Program-made: the position numbers and the translations under genes
The notes under the pieces: model-generated
The model's input: the letters and a program-made list of their open reading frames with translations, nothing else
What the model was told of the DNA's origin: nothing
The model's database searches: none
Part shown: positions 1 through 6,166 of the stretch, piece after piece
Layout of the letters: every line of letters starts with the position of its first letter
Numbering within the stretch: position 1 is the stretch's first letter
Assembly: GCA_947426875.1 (NCBI GenBank)
Contig: CANEFU010000032.1
Coordinates: 1 to 9,714, forward strand
Reading direction: 5' to 3'
Length of the DNA: 9,714 nucleotides
Source of the DNA: an uncultured Clostridium sp.
Lineage (GTDB): Bacteria > Bacillota > Clostridia > TANB77 > CAG-508

Positions 1-21
1 ATTGAAAAGGAGGAATGCTAT

Positions 22-744
22 ATGTCAACACCACATAATGAGGCAAAAATAGGAGAAATCGCCAAAACTGTTATTATGCCTGGAGACCCACTTCGTGCTA
101 AATATATTGCTGAAAATTTTTTAGAAAATGCTAAATTAGTCAATCAAGTAAGAGGTATCTATGCCTACACAGGAACTTATCAAGGAACAGAGTTAACGGT
201 TATGGCTTCTGGTATGGGAATGCCTAGCATGGGAATTTATAGTTATGAGCTATATAAAATTTATGGAGTTGAAAACATTATTCGAATCGGTTCTTGTGGA
301 GGTTATAAACCAGATTTAAAATTATTTGACATCATTTTATCACAACAAGTTTTTAGTGAAGGAAATTTTGCTTTGACTTTAAACAATGATGATTGTCATA
401 TTGTAGAAGCGAGCACAAAATTAAATTCTAAAATCATGGATACCGCAAAGGAAATTGAAATCCCATTCATTTTAGGAAATACTGTATGTGCTGATTGTTT
501 TGACGTATACATGACTAACGTAAATGAATTTTTAGCTAGAATTCCACAAGATTTCAATCCTGTAAGTGCAGAAATGGAAGCCTTTGCCTTATTTTACGTT
601 GCTAAATTACTTAACAAAAATGCTGCCTGTCTAATGAGTGTCGTTGATTCCAAATATATTAAAGAAATTGCCACTCCAGAGGAGCGACAAACAGGATTAA
701 ATAATATGATAACATTAGCTTTAGAATCTGCTATTAAATTTTAA
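22..744 (+). CDS. deoD: Purine-nucleoside phosphorylase, DeoD type
   Basis: Cytoplasmic enzyme of purine salvage. It splits purine (deoxy)nucleosides with phosphate into free base and (deoxy)ribose-1-phosphate. The 240-residue protein matches the hexameric bacterial DeoD family (about 239 aa in E. coli) along its whole length. Visible landmarks are the start MSTPHN with His5 (donated across the dimer interface in E. coli), MPGDPLRAKYIAE with Arg25, VRG with Arg44, RIGSCGG with Arg88 and Ser91 (phosphate and ribose site), AEMEA with Glu184-Met185-Glu186, catalytic Asp209 and ERQTG with Arg222. Having both Asp209 and Arg222 fits a broad-range PNP that takes adenosine and 6-oxopurines. One change from E. 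coli is Val208 where Ser203 precedes the catalytic Asp. The start is fixed by AAAGGAGG at 6-13, 8 nt upstream. The promoter lies outside the window, so operon membership upstream is unknown. It is the only plus-strand gene and converges on the UbiA gene. Identification is secure. Confidence 0.96.
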   Translation: MSTPHNEAKIGEIAKTVIMPGDPLRAKYIAENFLENAKLVNQVRGIYAYTGTYQGTELTVMASGMGMPSMGIYSYELYKIYGVENIIRIGSCGGYKPDLKLFDIILSQQVFSEGNFALTLNNDDCHIVEASTKLNSKIMDTAKEIEIPFILGNTVCADCFDVYMTNVNEFLARIPQDFNPVSAEMEAFALFYVAKLLNKNAACLMSVVDSKYIKEIATPEERQTGLNNMITLALESAIKF

Positions 745-774
745 AAAGGAAATCCTTTAAAGGATTTCCTTTTT
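743..774. terminator. Bidirectional terminator shared by deoD and the UbiA gene
   Basis: A perfect 32-bp palindrome is centred between 758 and 759. Its core is GGAAATCC-TTTAAA-GGATTTCC, extended on both sides by A/T pairs. It begins within the deoD stop codon and runs into T's on the plus strand (770-780), so it works as an intrinsic terminator for deoD. Read on the minus strand, the same hairpin ends in a run of five T's, 18 nt past the UbiA stop, so it can also end that operon. Confidence 0.88.
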
Positions 775-791
775 TTCTTTTTTATAAAATA

Positions 792-1640
792 TTAAAAATA
801 AATTACGGCAAACATCATAAGGATATAAGTAAATGCTAATAAAAATAATACTTTATCCCCTAAAATCACATCAACAGGGTCACCTAACGAATCTCCTTCT
901 ATGGTTAAACTATATTTCATACAGATAACAATTACGAAAGGAACTGTCCAAACCATACTCGTACTCATATCAATACACCATAAAGAATAAAATACAATTG
1001 CTAGTGCCATACAGATATACATATTACTATCTAAAAAAGATTGATTATAATAGTGTAATACTTTTCTTCCTTCCTTTCCCATCTTTCTGAATTCATTTTT
1101 TCTTTTTCCTAGTCCCATATAAAAAGATAACGATAAAATCGTCAAATATAGCCAATTTGATATCTCAATTCCTGTAATTGCTGCACCATATAAAACTCTT
1201 ATTAAAAATCCAAATGCTAATATGACAATATCTACAATGGGAATATGCTTTAATTTTATGCTATATAAAATATTCATAAGCAGATAGCTATAAAACACTA
1301 TATTGGCAATTATATTCGCTTTTATATAGAAATTTAATCCTATACTTATTACAAACAATATACCAGCCATGATACAAGCACTTTTAATAGAAATCTCTCC
1401 ACAAGCTATTGGCCTGAACTTTTTCTTTTCATGTTTTCTATCTGCTTCTACATCCATTATATCATTTATAATATATACAACAGATGCCATAAGTGAAAAC
1501 GCTGTTATCCCTATTATTGTGTTTTTTAATAACGATATATTTAGCATATTTTTAGAAAAGATAATTGGTAACAAAATCAGTAAATTTTTTATGTAATGAT
1601 GCGGTCTTATTAACTTGATAAACGGATTTATTTTTCTCAT
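792..1640 (-). CDS. UbiA-family prenyltransferase, decaprenyl-phosphate phosphoribosyltransferase type
   Basis: Integral membrane enzyme of 282 aa with about eight to nine hydrophobic segments. The first UbiA motif is N59-D60-I-M-D63-V-E-A-D67, followed by RKH and K-F-R-P-I-A (75-79), the Mg-diphosphate binding signature. The second conserved region is YSIKLKHIPIVDI (126-138) with Asp137, then GKRKNE (178-183). The wording around these motifs (DVEADRKH, FRPIA, LKHIP-VD) and the C-terminal GDPVDVILGDK (253-263) are those of the subfamily containing mycobacterial Rv3806c. That enzyme transfers phosphoribose from PRPP to a polyprenyl phosphate at the inner face of the membrane. I see no ubiquinone- or menaquinone-specific context. 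It lies 16 nt behind the GT-C-like gene, with an AAAGGAAG ribosome binding site just after that stop codon, so the two are co-transcribed. Family is very likely; the exact acceptor and the later fate of the sugar are inferred. Confidence 0.87.
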   Translation of the reverse strand: MRKINPFIKLIRPHHYIKNLLILLPIIFSKNMLNISLLKNTIIGITAFSLMASVVYIINDIMDVEADRKHEKKKFRPIACGEISIKSACIMAGILFVISIGLNFYIKANIIANIVFYSYLLMNILYSIKLKHIPIVDIVILAFGFLIRVLYGAAITGIEISNWLYLTILSLSFYMGLGKRKNEFRKMGKEGRKVLHYYNQSFLDSNMYICMALAIVFYSLWCIDMSTSMVWTVPFVIVICMKYSLTIEGDSLGDPVDVILGDKVLFLLAFTYILMMFAVIYF

Positions 1641-1656
1641 TCCTATCTTCCTTTTA

Positions 1657-3210
1657 CTATAACATTACTAAAAAATTTTGTATTTCAAGCATCGTTTCTA
1701 TATTTATAATTGCCATATAGCCAATTATAAATCCATAGACTATTTTAGGATTTGCTTTAACTTTCTCTAACATAAAATCCAATCCCATTATAAAAAGAGG
1801 AATCATGGCCCATGAAAAATAGATGGTAAATAATGGCGTTTCCTGCGTACTCCAATTGAATATGACAAATAATACAAATGAAAAGATTATCCAAACACTA
1901 GAAATTTTTACAAAAAGATTTTTTCTGTTTCTTATCATTCCTACTATTATGGTTCCCATGATAATAATTGCTACCATAGATATTTTAGATTCTAACCCTT
2001 CCCACCAATATGTATTTTCTTTTACTGTTGTACTGGATGGTAAAGCAATAAAACAGTTTTGTATCATCTTTGTCGTTGCAATTACTTTTTCTGATATCGT
2101 ATATGTTTTATTGGAGAATCCTTGCCTTTTTTCCTGTATTTCTGTTAGTCCATGTTCTATGATATGACCTCTTCCTAAACAGATAAGCGTTATTAGTGCA
2201 ATTGTCAGAATTTTTAATACCTTTTTTACTTTCTCAATCCATTTATCTGATGTCAACAACTCCGCCATTCCTATCACACAACTTGTAGGCATGACACCAG
2301 TTGCCGCTATTAAACTTGGGATTGATTTTTCTTTTTTATGACAAATGGTGAATACATATAAGACCATTAAGAATACGCATAATTGATATTTTTCAAAAAA
2401 CATCGTATATAATATCGTTGGAAATGATAACATATAGATGATAAATACTAATTTATTTTTGGTTAGCATTTTAAGTTGTAATCCTATTAAAATCAATAAT
2501 TGTGCGTTTATCATTTGAACTATAATGGCAATCACTATTACCACTAAATTGCCCAGTACTATTAGATTTACCACTGTACTTACAACCGCCCATATAGGAA
2601 ATGTCACCATGCTTAAAATTGGATGTCGAATATCATAATAGGTTGCCTTTGGTAAAATATTTTCAAAACACCATCCAGAATCTAAAGAATATACTTTATC
2701 ATATTGTAAATACCAATTAGCATTTGCTCTATAAGCCATTATAATAGTCAAAAACGAGATAATAGTTGCTATCATATAGGCTTTTTTGTCCCACTTATCT
2801 AAGGCATGCCAAAAATCGATTAACCACTCTTTTATTTTATTTCCTAAGTAAATCCCTATATATAAGGCTGCTATTGTTGCCATCATAAAGAATTTAATTT
2901 CAAATGGATTTAATCTCCCATTTTGAAACACTTCTTTACATTCTATTCCTTTTGTTACATATAGTTGTACCATGACTATAATGGTTAAAATTATGCTAAT
3001 GATTGTAAAAAGAATATTCTTTTTTATGATTTCATAATTTTCTTTGTTTGTCTTTTTATAAAAACAAATTGCACTTATAAAAGATATTAGTGCCGTAAGC
3101 GTTATCATTTTATCATTATAGTAATCAACTATAATGAATTGAAAGGATAATAAAACACTTGAAATGGCAAAAATAATACCTCCTATTATTCGTAATATAT
3201 TCCTTTTCAT
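1657..3210 (-). CDS. Large polytopic membrane protein, candidate GT-C-type glycosyltransferase
   Basis: A 517-aa protein with roughly 12-14 hydrophobic segments spread over its whole length (for example about 8-28, 65-85, 106-123, 143-161, 218-245, 330-346, 410-427, 437-452 and 490-506). I do not recognise a named family. The loop after the fifth segment carries YSLDSGW (Asp177) and then Y-D193-I-R-H196-P197-I-L. An acidic residue followed by an HP-type motif in an early outer loop recalls GT-C glycosyltransferases, which use polyprenyl-phosphate sugars outside the membrane. Other polar motifs in the membrane part are F-E273-K-Y and S-T-Q-E-T-P (454-459). The downstream partner is a UbiA enzyme expected to make a polyprenyl-phosphoribose, which supports a sugar-transfer role but does not prove it. 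A polymerase or flippase is also possible. The start is supported by AGAAGGAG 4 nt before ATG. Confidence 0.62.
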   Translation of the reverse strand: MKRNILRIIGGIIFAISSVLLSFQFIIVDYYNDKMITLTALISFISAICFYKKTNKENYEIIKKNILFTIISIILTIIVMVQLYVTKGIECKEVFQNGRLNPFEIKFFMMATIAALYIGIYLGNKIKEWLIDFWHALDKWDKKAYMIATIISFLTIIMAYRANANWYLQYDKVYSLDSGWCFENILPKATYYDIRHPILSMVTFPIWAVVSTVVNLIVLGNLVVIVIAIIVQMINAQLLILIGLQLKMLTKNKLVFIIYMLSFPTILYTMFFEKYQLCVFLMVLYVFTICHKKEKSIPSLIAATGVMPTSCVIGMAELLTSDKWIEKVKKVLKILTIALITLICLGRGHIIEHGLTEIQEKRQGFSNKTYTISEKVIATTKMIQNCFIALPSSTTVKENTYWWEGLESKISMVAIIIMGTIIVGMIRNRKNLFVKISSVWIIFSFVLFVIFNWSTQETPLFTIYFSWAMIPLFIMGLDFMLEKVKANPKIVYGFIIGYMAIINIETMLEIQNFLVML

Positions 3211-3236
3211 TTTTCTCCTTCTTATTTGATGTCCCT

Positions 3237-3242
3237 ATTATA
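3237..3242 (-). promoter_or_regulatory. Possible -10 box of the GT-C/UbiA operon
   Basis: The minus strand reads TATAAT here, about 27 nt before the GT-C start codon. That would give a leader of about 20 nt holding the ribosome binding site. No good -35 match is present at 16-18 nt (TGAATG is the best), so this is a tentative call. The rest of 3243-3340 shows nothing else that I can interpret. Confidence 0.3.
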
Positions 3243-3340
3243 ATACTATTTATATGATGCATTCATCTAAAAAAGAAGTAAGCAAAAATAGAAATCCTCT
3301 TTCCCCCTTTTTATTTCCTTTGTATATTCTTGACATAACA

Positions 3341-3366
3341 AAAAAACGACCTCTCAGTCGTTTTTT
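3341..3366 (-). terminator. greA terminator
   Basis: A 10-bp stem, AAAAAACGAC paired with GTCGTTTTTT, closes a 6-nt loop (3351-3356). On the minus strand it lies 26 nt past the greA stop and its descending arm ends in T's, the usual form of an intrinsic terminator. It separates greA from the GT-C/UbiA operon. Confidence 0.85.
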
Positions 3367-3392
3367 AGCAAATAGCATATCTCTTACTTTTT

Positions 3393-3869
3393 CTATTTTT
3401 TAATGGATAAAATTTTATATTTCATAACACCAGCTGGTGCATTCACTTCTACAACACGGTTTTTCTTAGCTCCTAATAAAGCAGCACCTAATGGTGATTC
3501 ATTTGATATTTTATTTTCTTCCAAATTAACTTCTGTTGAACCTACTATGGTATATTCTACCTTTTCATCAAATTCCATATCTAATACTTTAACAATATTT
3601 CCAACTTGAACTGTTTCTGTATCAATATCCTTCTCATCTATTATTTTAGCATGTCTAATTTTATTTTCTAATTCTGCTATTTTTACTTCATTTTCTGCTT
3701 GTGCTGTTTTCGCTTCATCATATTCTGAATTTTCTGATAAATCTCCAAAACCTAATGCAACTTTAATTCTATCTGCTATTTCTGCTCTTTTTTCTGTTCT
3801 TAAGTAATTTAAGTCCTTCTCTAATCTATCATATCCTTCTTGTGTTAATATTACCTCTTTTTCTTCCAT
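3393..3869 (-). CDS. greA: Transcription elongation factor GreA
   Basis: Binds RNA polymerase through the secondary channel and stimulates cleavage of backtracked RNA, freeing stalled complexes. The 158-aa length is the family norm. The N-terminal half (about 1-75) is a charged antiparallel coiled coil. Its tip carries FGDLSENSEY, with Asp43 and Glu46 in the places of the acidic pair that holds the catalytic Mg (Asp41/Glu44 in E. coli GreA). The C-terminal half (about 80-158) is the FKBP-like domain, with SPLGAALLGAKKN and a final VNAPAGVMKYKILSI strand pattern typical of GreA. The frame stays open upstream to a TTG at 3885-3887, but that would place the start inside the ribosome binding site. 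GGAAGGAG at 3878-3885 ends 8 nt before the ATG at 3867-3869 and decides the start. It probably forms a single-gene transcript with its own promoter and terminator. Confidence 0.96.
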   Translation of the reverse strand: MEEKEVILTQEGYDRLEKDLNYLRTEKRAEIADRIKVALGFGDLSENSEYDEAKTAQAENEVKIAELENKIRHAKIIDEKDIDTETVQVGNIVKVLDMEFDEKVEYTIVGSTEVNLEENKISNESPLGAALLGAKKNRVVEVNAPAGVMKYKILSIKK

Positions 3870-3877
3870 GGTATCTT

Positions 3878-3885
3878 CTCCTTCC
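3878..3885 (-). promoter_or_regulatory. greA ribosome binding site (decides the start)
   Basis: The minus strand reads GGAAGGAG, ending 8 nt before the ATG at 3867-3869. It overlaps the alternative upstream TTG, which is therefore not a credible start. The 158-aa product from this ATG matches the usual GreA length. Confidence 0.88.
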
Positions 3886-3931
3886 AATCTATTTTATTTA
3901 ATTATATATCCATTTCCAAAAATCATTTACT

Positions 3932-3960
3932 ATATTACGGCAAAAAATGAAATTTGTCAA
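3932..3960 (-). promoter_or_regulatory. Likely greA promoter
   Basis: On the minus strand a perfect TTGACA (3955-3960) is followed after 17 nt by TAATAT (3932-3937, four of six consensus positions). This would start transcription near 3925 and give a leader of about 55 nt. The -35 box covers part of the loop and the closing base pairs of the pgsA terminator hairpin, so pgsA termination and greA initiation share the same bases. Confidence 0.6.
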
Positions 3961-3975
3961 GCAAATTTCATTTTT
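3943..3975 (-). terminator. pgsA terminator
   Basis: A 14-bp perfect stem with the core ATGAAATTTG / CAAATTTCAT, a 5-nt loop at 3957-3961 and flanking A/T pairs. It starts 20 nt beyond the pgsA stop, and on the minus strand the second arm ends in six T's (3942-3947). The stem is AT-rich but long. It probably ends the ftsEX-to-pgsA unit. Confidence 0.78.
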
Positions 3976-3995
3976 ATTTGGATTGTTTATGCTTG

Positions 3996-4586
3996 TCATT
4001 TTATTAATTCCTTTGCCCCTTTCATGTAGTCCATTCCTGAAAAGATAGTTGCAATCGTTTGTATTATCATCATAATCGTTACAATAGAGTTCAAAATGAA
4101 TTCTCCTCCTTGTAACTCACCTGTAAAGCATTGTCCAAAACTATGTAAATCAATAAATGCTAAAATAATGGCAATCATTTGTGTTACGGTTTTTAATTTT
4201 CCCCATTTGGAAGCAGCAATTACTTTTCCACCTTTTTCTACAGCAACTAATCGATAGCCTGATACCATAAATTCTCTTGCTAATACAATAATTGGTATCC
4301 AAGCTGGTAATTTTGCCATTTCTACTAACATCATCATTGCCGCTAAAACTAAAATTTTATCGGCTAATGGGTCCAAAAATTTTCCGAAAGTTGTTACTTG
4401 ATTATTTTTTCTAGCTAAGTATCCATCTAATTTATCGGTTAATGATGCTAAGATAAATATCATATCGATTACTAAGTATTCTATTGGTATGCCAAAGCAT
4501 TTTCCTTCTATTCCTAAAAAAGGAATCATTACTATAACCGGAACTAAAATCATTCTAAATATTGTTAGCTTATTTGGTAAATTCAT
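3996..4586 (-). CDS. pgsA: CDP-diacylglycerol-glycerol-3-phosphate 3-phosphatidyltransferase
   Basis: Membrane enzyme that joins CDP-diacylglycerol and glycerol-3-phosphate to form phosphatidylglycerol phosphate, the committed step to phosphatidylglycerol and cardiolipin. The 196-aa protein opens with the family's NLPNKLTIFRMILVP. It contains the complete CDP-alcohol phosphotransferase signature D51-x2-D54-G55-x2-A58-R59-x8-G68-x3-D72-x3-D76, whose aspartates bind the metal and CDP. The wording TTFGKFLDPLADK is characteristic of PgsA rather than of PssA or cardiolipin synthase. Hydrophobic segments lie near 8-25, 35-50, 77-92, 94-108, 132-145 and 163-182. The ATG is preceded by AAAGGA at 10 nt, a little far but usable; an ATG 7 nt upstream is out of frame. 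It follows ctpA by 49 nt containing a hairpin, so it is probably in the same transcript. Confidence 0.96.
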   Translation of the reverse strand: MNLPNKLTIFRMILVPVIVMIPFLGIEGKCFGIPIEYLVIDMIFILASLTDKLDGYLARKNNQVTTFGKFLDPLADKILVLAAMMMLVEMAKLPAWIPIIVLAREFMVSGYRLVAVEKGGKVIAASKWGKLKTVTQMIAIILAFIDLHSFGQCFTGELQGGEFILNSIVTIMMIIQTIATIFSGMDYMKGAKELIK

Positions 4587-4602
4587 ATTTCATTTATCCT
4601 TT

Positions 4603-4635
4603 CCAAATGAGGATTTGGGGGCCGTCCCTCAATCC
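4603..4635 (-). repeat. Overlapping palindromes between ctpA and pgsA
   Basis: Two hairpins compete for the same bases. The first (4611-4635) pairs GGATT with AATCC and then GGGG with the C/T-rich TCCC, with one mismatch and a CCG loop; it starts immediately after the ctpA stop. The second (4603-4618) is CCAAAT-GAGG-ATTTGG, a perfect 6-bp stem with a 4-nt loop just upstream of the pgsA ribosome binding site. Neither is followed by T's, so they are not ordinary terminators. They may be a leftover repeat unit or an mRNA processing or stability structure. Confidence 0.5.
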
Positions 4636-5850
4636 TTATTTTAGCATTTCGCTTGCTTTTTGTAATTGTGTGTCATCTTTTTCTTCTACTAATAAGACAT
4701 TTTTTACGGTGTCTGGTAATTCTACTTTTTCGTCTGGTTCAATTCCTATTTTATTAATTTCTGTTTTGTTTGGTGTTAAGTATTTTTCTGATGTTATTTT
4801 TAGTCCACTTCCGTCTGGTAGTGTTAAGACTTGTTGAATGACTCCTTTTCCGTATGTTTTTGTTCCAACAATTTTGGCTTTTCCTAAATCTTTTAGTGCT
4901 CCTGCTAAGATTTCTGATGAGCTAGCCGTATTTTCATTTGTTAAAATAACAATTGGTACATTAATAATCGCATCATTTTCTGATTTTTTAACTTCTTCTT
5001 TATTATTTTTATCTACTTCATATAATAAAGTAGAACCTTTATCTGTTATATAATCAGCAATTTTTAATGCCTCCTCTACAATTCCACCACCATTATTTCT
5101 TAAATCTATAATTAAAGAATTAATTCCTTGTTTTTGTAGTTCTTCATATTTTGCTTTAAAGTCTTCTGCTGTGTTTTCATCAAAAGAAGAAAATTCAATA
5201 TAACCTATATGATTGTCTAAAACTTTTCCTTCTACTGGATTTACTTTAATATTTTCTCTTTTTATTTCAAATTTTTTAGTTTCGTTTCCTCTTAAAAGCT
5301 CTAGCTTTACAGTGCTTCCTTCTTCTCCTTTTATCTTACTAGAAGCCACTGACATATCATCAGCTGTATATTGTACATCATCCACTGATAAGATTAAATC
5401 TCCTGGTAGGATTCCAGCTTTTTCTGCTGGACTATTTTTGATTGGTGACAATACTTGTATTTTATTAACATCGGTGTTTTTTACCATATAAATACCAATG
5501 CCAACAAAATTCCCCATTGTATCTTCTAAATAATCTTTCATATCCTCTTTTGATATGTATTCTGTATAAGGGTCATCTAGTCCTTCTATATAACCTTTGA
5601 TGGCTCCTTCCTTTAATTTTTCTTCATCAATTTCTCCCAAATAATATTTATCGATAATGGTTTTATATTTATTCAGTGTTTTTTCTATGTCTGTATTGGA
5701 TGAAGTAGTCGCAAACATGCTTGAATTTGCCTTTTTATCATTTATAAAATATTGATACATTCCTATGGATGTGCATAGAAACGTAATAAATGCTACCAAT
5801 ACTATCAGCATTATTATTTTATATACTTTAAACCTTTTCTTTTCTTCCAT
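4636..5850 (-). CDS. ctpA: Membrane-anchored C-terminal processing protease (PDZ, peptidase S41)
   Basis: Serine protease of the CtpA/CtpB/Prc family, held in the membrane by one N-terminal helix and acting outside the cell. From the chosen start it has 404 aa: a short basic cytoplasmic end, a membrane helix at about 10-31, an N-terminal helical domain at about 52-110, a PDZ domain at about 112-195 (GIGIYM, SPAEKAGILPGDLILSVD), then the S41 core. The catalytic Ser-Lys pair is visible as Ser310 in N-T-A-S-S-S-E and Lys335 in Y-G-K-G, 25 residues apart as in CtpB and Prc, with Gln339 four residues later. DLRNNGGG (249-256) is the conserved strand-turn. The open frame continues 17 codons upstream to an ATG at 5901, but those codons lie in and next to the palindromic element. 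GGAGG at 5857-5861 is 6 nt before the ATG at 5848-5850. The symbol follows the family; ctpB would be equally fair. Confidence 0.93.
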   Translation of the reverse strand: MEEKKRFKVYKIIMLIVLVAFITFLCTSIGMYQYFINDKKANSSMFATTSSNTDIEKTLNKYKTIIDKYYLGEIDEEKLKEGAIKGYIEGLDDPYTEYISKEDMKDYLEDTMGNFVGIGIYMVKNTDVNKIQVLSPIKNSPAEKAGILPGDLILSVDDVQYTADDMSVASSKIKGEEGSTVKLELLRGNETKKFEIKRENIKVNPVEGKVLDNHIGYIEFSSFDENTAEDFKAKYEELQKQGINSLIIDLRNNGGGIVEEALKIADYITDKGSTLLYEVDKNNKEEVKKSENDAIINVPIVILTNENTASSSEILAGALKDLGKAKIVGTKTYGKGVIQQVLTLPDGSGLKITSEKYLTPNKTEINKIGIEPDEKVELPDTVKNVLLVEEKDDTQLQKASEMLK

Positions 5851-5856
5851 TCTTAA

Positions 5857-5861
5857 CCTCC
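5857..5861 (-). promoter_or_regulatory. ctpA ribosome binding site (decides the start)
   Basis: The minus strand reads GGAGG, 6 nt before the ATG at 5848-5850. The base of the long palindrome ends only 9 nt upstream of it, so folding of the element could affect access to this site. Confidence 0.85.
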
Positions 5862-5870
5862 AGTTTATTG

Positions 5871-6133
5871 GGGACGTTTCTTTTTGCACCTTTTTGTGCA
5901 TTTAGGGACACATCTTTATATTATATTCTTAATTTGTTATTTATTATTTTTTTACATCTTGTGTGCCGCAACCAACTAAATCAAAAATAGGATGGTTGCT
6001 CCAATCGCACTCGCTTTCGCTCGTTTGGTCGCTTACGCGATGTAGAAAAAATAATAAATAACAAATTAATATAAAAATTAATTTACATAGATGTGTCCCT
6101 AAATGCACAAAAAGGTGCAAAAAGAAACGTCCC
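5871..6133. repeat. 263-bp palindromic MITE-like element
   Basis: Two inverted arms flank an 80-nt core. The outermost 45 nt of the left arm (5871-5915, starting GGGACGTTTC) are identical to the reverse complement of 6089-6133. After a divergent stretch of 13 nt (left) against 19 nt (right), a second block of 24 nt is again identical (5929-5952 against 6046-6069), followed by ACATC / GATGT with a one-base indel. Each outer arm holds its own small hairpin (TGCAC-N6-GTGCA) and a repeated GGGAC. The core (5959-6038) is richer in G+C and has a 7-bp hairpin, GCAACCA / TGGTTGC (5968-5999). There is no transposase and no clear target-site duplication. It occupies most of the 316-nt gap between the second M23 gene and ctpA. 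The architecture fits a non-autonomous mobile or REP-type element; no database comparison was possible. Confidence 0.75.
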
Positions 6134-6166
6134 TTAGATACCCTAATCAAATTATATGTCATTCCA

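Noticed and set aside
3330..3335. Plus-strand TTGACA as a promoter
   Set aside because: No -10-like box follows at 16-18 nt; the position falls in the greA terminator, and no plus-strand gene lies downstream.
3870..3887. TTG start that would add six residues to GreA
   Set aside because: It overlaps the GGAAGGAG ribosome binding site, and the product would exceed the usual 158 aa.
5851..5901. Upstream ATG that would add 17 residues to the Ctp protease
   Set aside because: The extra codons come from the palindrome end and the ribosome binding site; the ATG at 5850 has GGAGG at 6 nt and gives the normal basic start plus membrane helix.
5871..6133. The palindrome as an ordinary intrinsic terminator for the M23 operon
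   Set aside because: Neither strand has a T-run after the full stem, and it is much longer and more complex than a terminator.
5944..6162. Open frame of 72 codons on the minus strand across the palindromic element
   Set aside because: No ribosome binding site at the start, its content is set by the inverted arms and the G+C-richer core, and it resembles no protein I recognise.
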